NCBI RefSeq assembly: GCF_014257025.1
Contig: NZ_JACMSF010000021.1
Location: forward strand, 1-64,000
Direction of reading: 5' to 3'
Origin: Streptomyces cupreus
GTDB taxonomy: Bacteria > Actinomycetota > Actinomycetes > Streptomycetales > Streptomycetaceae
Length of the DNA: 64,000 bases
Shown here: in pieces, positions 61,618 through 64,000 of the stretch
How the letters are laid out: every line of letters starts with the position of its first letter
How positions within the stretch are numbered: position 1 is the stretch's first letter
Notes under the pieces: generated by a model
Told to the model about the DNA's origin: nothing
The model's input: only the letters and a program-made list of their open reading frames with translations
Database searches by the model: none
Program-made: the position numbers and the translations under genes

Positions 61618-62910
61618 GTGTCCCTCGTGCCTCAGGACACCGCGCCGCAGGCGCCCGCCGCCCCGGCGCCCTCGGCACGCGCCCTGCTGCCGCTGATCCT
61701 CCCCTCCCTGCTGGTGGGCGTGGGTGCCAGCCTGCTGTTCCTCGGGGTGAGCGAGGCGGCCGAGGCATTCCAGGACGTGCTCTGGCAGGACCTGCCCGAC
61801 GCGCTGGGCGTGGGCCGCTACTCCGTGCTGTGGATGCTGGTCATGCTGACCACGACCGGAGTGGCCGTCGGTCTGGTGGTGTGGAAGGCGCCCGGGCACG
61901 CCGGACCCGATCCGGCCACCACCGGTCTGGCCGCGCCCACGCTGCCGCCCGTCGTGCTGCCGGGGCTGCTGCTGGCGGCCACCCTGATGCTCGCGGGCGG
62001 ACCGAGTCTCGGCCCGGAGAACCCGATCATCGCCGTCAATGTGGGGCTCGCCGTCTGGTGCGGGCGCCGCTTCCTGCCCCGGGCGCCGGGCGCTCTGTGG
62101 GCCGCACTGGCGGAGGCCGCGACGATCGGCGCGCTGTTCGGCACACCGGTGGCGGCGGCGCTGGTGATCTCGGAGGCACTGGCCGGACGGCAGACGAAGG
62201 GGGCGCTGTGGGACAACGTCTTCGCGCCGCTCGTGGCGGCCGCCGCCGGGGCGATCACCACCACGCTGGTGGCGCATCCGAGCTTCGACCTGGATCTGCC
62301 GGCCTTCGGGCGACCCGGCTGGGGCGATCTGCTGACGGCCCTGGTGATCGCGTCGGCGGGCGCGCTGCTCGGAATGGCGGCGGTGTACGCCTTCCCGTAC
62401 GTCCACGCCGCCTTCGCCCGGCTGCGGCACCCGATGCTGATGCTTCCGCTGGGCGGGCTCGTGCTGGGGCTGCTGGGGGCCCTGGGCGGGCATCTGACGC
62501 TCTTCAAGGGGCTGGACGAGGTCGCGGAGCTGGCGAGCGATCCCGAGGGCTGGTCGGCGGGCGGGTTCGCGGGGATGGCGGTGGTGAAGCTGGCCGCGCT
62601 GCTCGTCGCCACCTGCTGCGGCTTCCGGGGCGGGCGGATCTTCCCGGCCGTGTTCGTCGGGACGGCCCTGGGCCTGTGCGCCCATGCCCTGGTGCCGGAC
62701 GTGCATCCGGCGCTCGGGGTCGCGACGGGCGTGCTCGGGGTGCTGCTCGCCATCACCCGGCAGGGCTGGGTGAGCCTGTTCACCGCCGCCGTCCTGGTGT
62801 CCTCCCCCGAGATCCTGGCCCTGTTGTGCATCGCGTCGCTCCCCGCCTGGCTGCTGGTGACCGGACGCCCGCAGATGCAACTGCGCGAGGACGGCACTCC
62901 CGTCCGCTGA
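61618..62910 (+). CDS. ClC-type chloride channel/antiporter family protein
   Basis: A 430-residue membrane protein of the ClC superfamily with about ten to twelve helices (LPLILPSLLVGVGASLLFLG, GGPSLGPENPIIAVNVGLAV, FGTPVAAALVISEALAG, GFRGGRIFPAVFVGTALGL). The GGPSLGPENP and RGGRIFPAVFVG stretches take the place of the GKEGP and GGIFAP anion-pathway motifs, so selectivity is uncertain. Start GTG 61618 or 61627; no ribosome site is visible and the message may be leaderless. Divergent from tipA. Confidence 0.85.
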   Translation: MSLVPQDTAPQAPAAPAPSARALLPLILPSLLVGVGASLLFLGVSEAAEAFQDVLWQDLPDALGVGRYSVLWMLVMLTTTGVAVGLVVWKAPGHAGPDPATTGLAAPTLPPVVLPGLLLAATLMLAGGPSLGPENPIIAVNVGLAVWCGRRFLPRAPGALWAALAEAATIGALFGTPVAAALVISEALAGRQTKGALWDNVFAPLVAAAAGAITTTLVAHPSFDLDLPAFGRPGWGDLLTALVIASAGALLGMAAVYAFPYVHAAFARLRHPMLMLPLGGLVLGLLGALGGHLTLFKGLDEVAELASDPEGWSAGGFAGMAVVKLAALLVATCCGFRGGRIFPAVFVGTALGLCAHALVPDVHPALGVATGVLGVLLAITRQGWVSLFTAAVLVSSPEILALLCIASLPAWLLVTGRPQMQLREDGTPVR

Positions 62911-62936
62911 ACACCCCGAACCACTAGGAGACTTCG

Positions 62937-64000
62937 ATGGCACTGCACAAAGGACCCGACCGACCCGACCAGCGCCCTGCGTCCGTCAATCCCTTCTACG
63001 GGGAGGCCAATCCGGTCGGCGGCATGACCGAGGCGCCGCCCCAGCACCGGCTCCCGGACAGCCCGCTGCCGCCGACGACGGCCTACCAGCTCGTCCACGA
63101 CGAACTGATGCTGGACGGCAACTCCCGGCTGAATCTCGCCACCTTCGTCACCACCTGGATGGAGCCGCAGGCCGGGGTGCTGATGACGGAGTGCCGGGAC
63201 AAGAACATGATCGACAAGGACGAGTACCCGCGCACCGCCGAGCTGGAGCGGCGCTGTGTGGCGATGCTCGCCGACCTGTGGAACGCGCCCGATCCGTCGG
63301 CCGCCGTGGGCTGTTCGACGACCGGTTCCAGCGAGGCGTGCATGCTCGCGGGGATGGCGCTCAAGCGCCGGTGGAGCAAACGGAACACGGGTGGCCGCCC
63401 GAATCTCGTCATGGGCGTCAACGTCCAGGTCTGCTGGGAGAAGTTCTGCAACTTCTGGGAGGTGGAGGCCCGCATGGTCCCGATGGAGGGCGGCCGGTAC
63501 CACCTCGATCCCCAGGTGGCGGCCGAGCTGTGCGACGAGAACACCATCGGGGTCGTGGGCGTCCTCGGCTCCACCTTCGACGGGTCCTACGAGCCCATCG
63601 CCGACCTGTGCGCCGCCCTGGACGCCTTCCAGGAGCGCACCGGGCTCGACATCCCGGTGCATGTGGACGGCGCCTCGGGCGGGATGGTCGCCCCCTTCCT
63701 CGACGAGGACCTGGTCTGGGACTTCCGCCTCCCGCGCGTGGCCTCCATCAACACCTCCGGGCACAAGTACGGGCTGGTCTACCCGGGCGTCGGCTGGGCG
63801 CTGTGGCGCGACAAGGCGGCGCTGCCCGAGGAACTCGTCTTCCGCGTGAACTACCTGGGCGGCGACATGCCGACCTTCGCGCTGAACTTCTCCCGCCCCG
63901 GCGCCCAGGTCGTCGCGCAGTACTACACCTTTCTTAGGCTGGGCCGCGAGGGCTACCGGGCCGTGCAACAGGCCTCCCGGGACGTCGCGAACCGTCTCGC
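62937..64000 (+). CDS. gadB: Glutamate decarboxylase (partial at window end)
   Basis: PLP-dependent decarboxylase converting glutamate to GABA and consuming a proton. 354 complete codons are present before the window ends; the family is about 465 residues. It has NLATFVTTWMEPQAGVLM, the cofactor-binding GCSTTGSSEACMLAGMALKR, the aspartate of VHVDGASGGMVAPF, and the PLP lysine in NTSGHKYGLVYPGVGW. It starts at ATG 62937 with AGGAG 7 bases upstream, 26 bases after the ClC gene. In other bacteria a ClC antiporter supports GAD-based acid resistance, which makes this pairing sensible. Confidence 0.95.
   Translation, partial: MALHKGPDRPDQRPASVNPFYGEANPVGGMTEAPPQHRLPDSPLPPTTAYQLVHDELMLDGNSRLNLATFVTTWMEPQAGVLMTECRDKNMIDKDEYPRTAELERRCVAMLADLWNAPDPSAAVGCSTTGSSEACMLAGMALKRRWSKRNTGGRPNLVMGVNVQVCWEKFCNFWEVEARMVPMEGGRYHLDPQVAAELCDENTIGVVGVLGSTFDGSYEPIADLCAALDAFQERTGLDIPVHVDGASGGMVAPFLDEDLVWDFRLPRVASINTSGHKYGLVYPGVGWALWRDKAALPEELVFRVNYLGGDMPTFALNFSRPGAQVVAQYYTFLRLGREGYRAVQQASRDVANRL

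Noticed and set aside
60262..63968. Long leftward open frames opposite the ClC and gadB genes
   Set aside because: Low-complexity translations with no motifs; the opposite strand carries clear tipA, ClC and GAD signatures.

Overview
This is chromosomal DNA of a Streptomyces species or a very close relative. The G+C content is very high, GTG and TTG starts are common, and several gene sets are typical of the genus: sigE-cseABC, lsr2, tipA with an internal TipAS start, radA-disA, and an orphan second nuoD. From memory, the order follows a core segment of the Streptomyces coelicolor chromosome. I see no integrase, transposase, tRNA gene or CRISPR array, so this looks like core chromosome with a few unusual insertions and decays.

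Layout. 0-7.3 kb: Ppx/GppA phosphatase, a cysteine-rich YkgJ-like protein, a membrane protein joining a sigma-like N-terminus to an external BACON domain, RadA, the c-di-AMP synthase DisA, and an anchored surface-like protein. 7.4-12.2 kb: MutY, then the cell-envelope stress operon sigE-cseA-cseB-cseC. 12.2-15.1 kb: a DHA2 drug exporter divergent from its TetR regulator across a long inverted repeat, then a secreted M23 peptidase. 15.1-21.8 kb: two tandem paralogous NACHT ATPases with leucine-rich-repeat C-termini, preceded by an unusually A+T-rich leader. 21.9-28.7 kb: secreted HAD phosphatase, ClpC, a primase-like protein, Lsr2 with a palindromic promoter, an ArgA-like acetyltransferase, a BlaI-type repressor and two small or unknown proteins. 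28.8-34.2 kb: a tightly overlapping cofactor operon (DUF2520, panC, nadB, nadC, coaX) for CoA and NAD. 34.4-44.3 kb: threonine aldolase, an ArsR regulator, a NarL-type two-component pair, a MidA-family methyltransferase converging on orphan nuoD, two PH-domain membrane proteins and a coiled-coil membrane protein. 44.7-50 kb: a DUF2156/MprF-like protein with an eroded C-terminus, then folate genes (folP, SnoaL-like, folB, folK, DUF3180) facing folE. 50-57 kb: ftsH, hpt, tilS, a DUF2342 zinc-metalloprotease-like protein and a D-Ala-D-Ala carboxypeptidase (dacB), divergent from ppa. 57.6-64 kb: ThrE-type exporter, DedA protein, YbjQ-like protein, the thiopeptide sensor TipA, a ClC channel and a partial glutamate decarboxylase.

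How the genes work together. Envelope homeostasis recurs: sigE-cse, M23 peptidase, DacB, DedA, the DUF2156 protein and DisA. Cofactor supply is the second theme: NAD, CoA and folate. The strongest candidate for a little-described system is the tandem NACHT-LRR pair. Both proteins have the three-part layout of animal NLR immune receptors (conserved N-terminal domain, NACHT motor, LRR-like sensor). The first two parts are strongly conserved between the copies while the sensor end has diverged. This suggests a paired intracellular surveillance module, possibly against phage; that role is inference.
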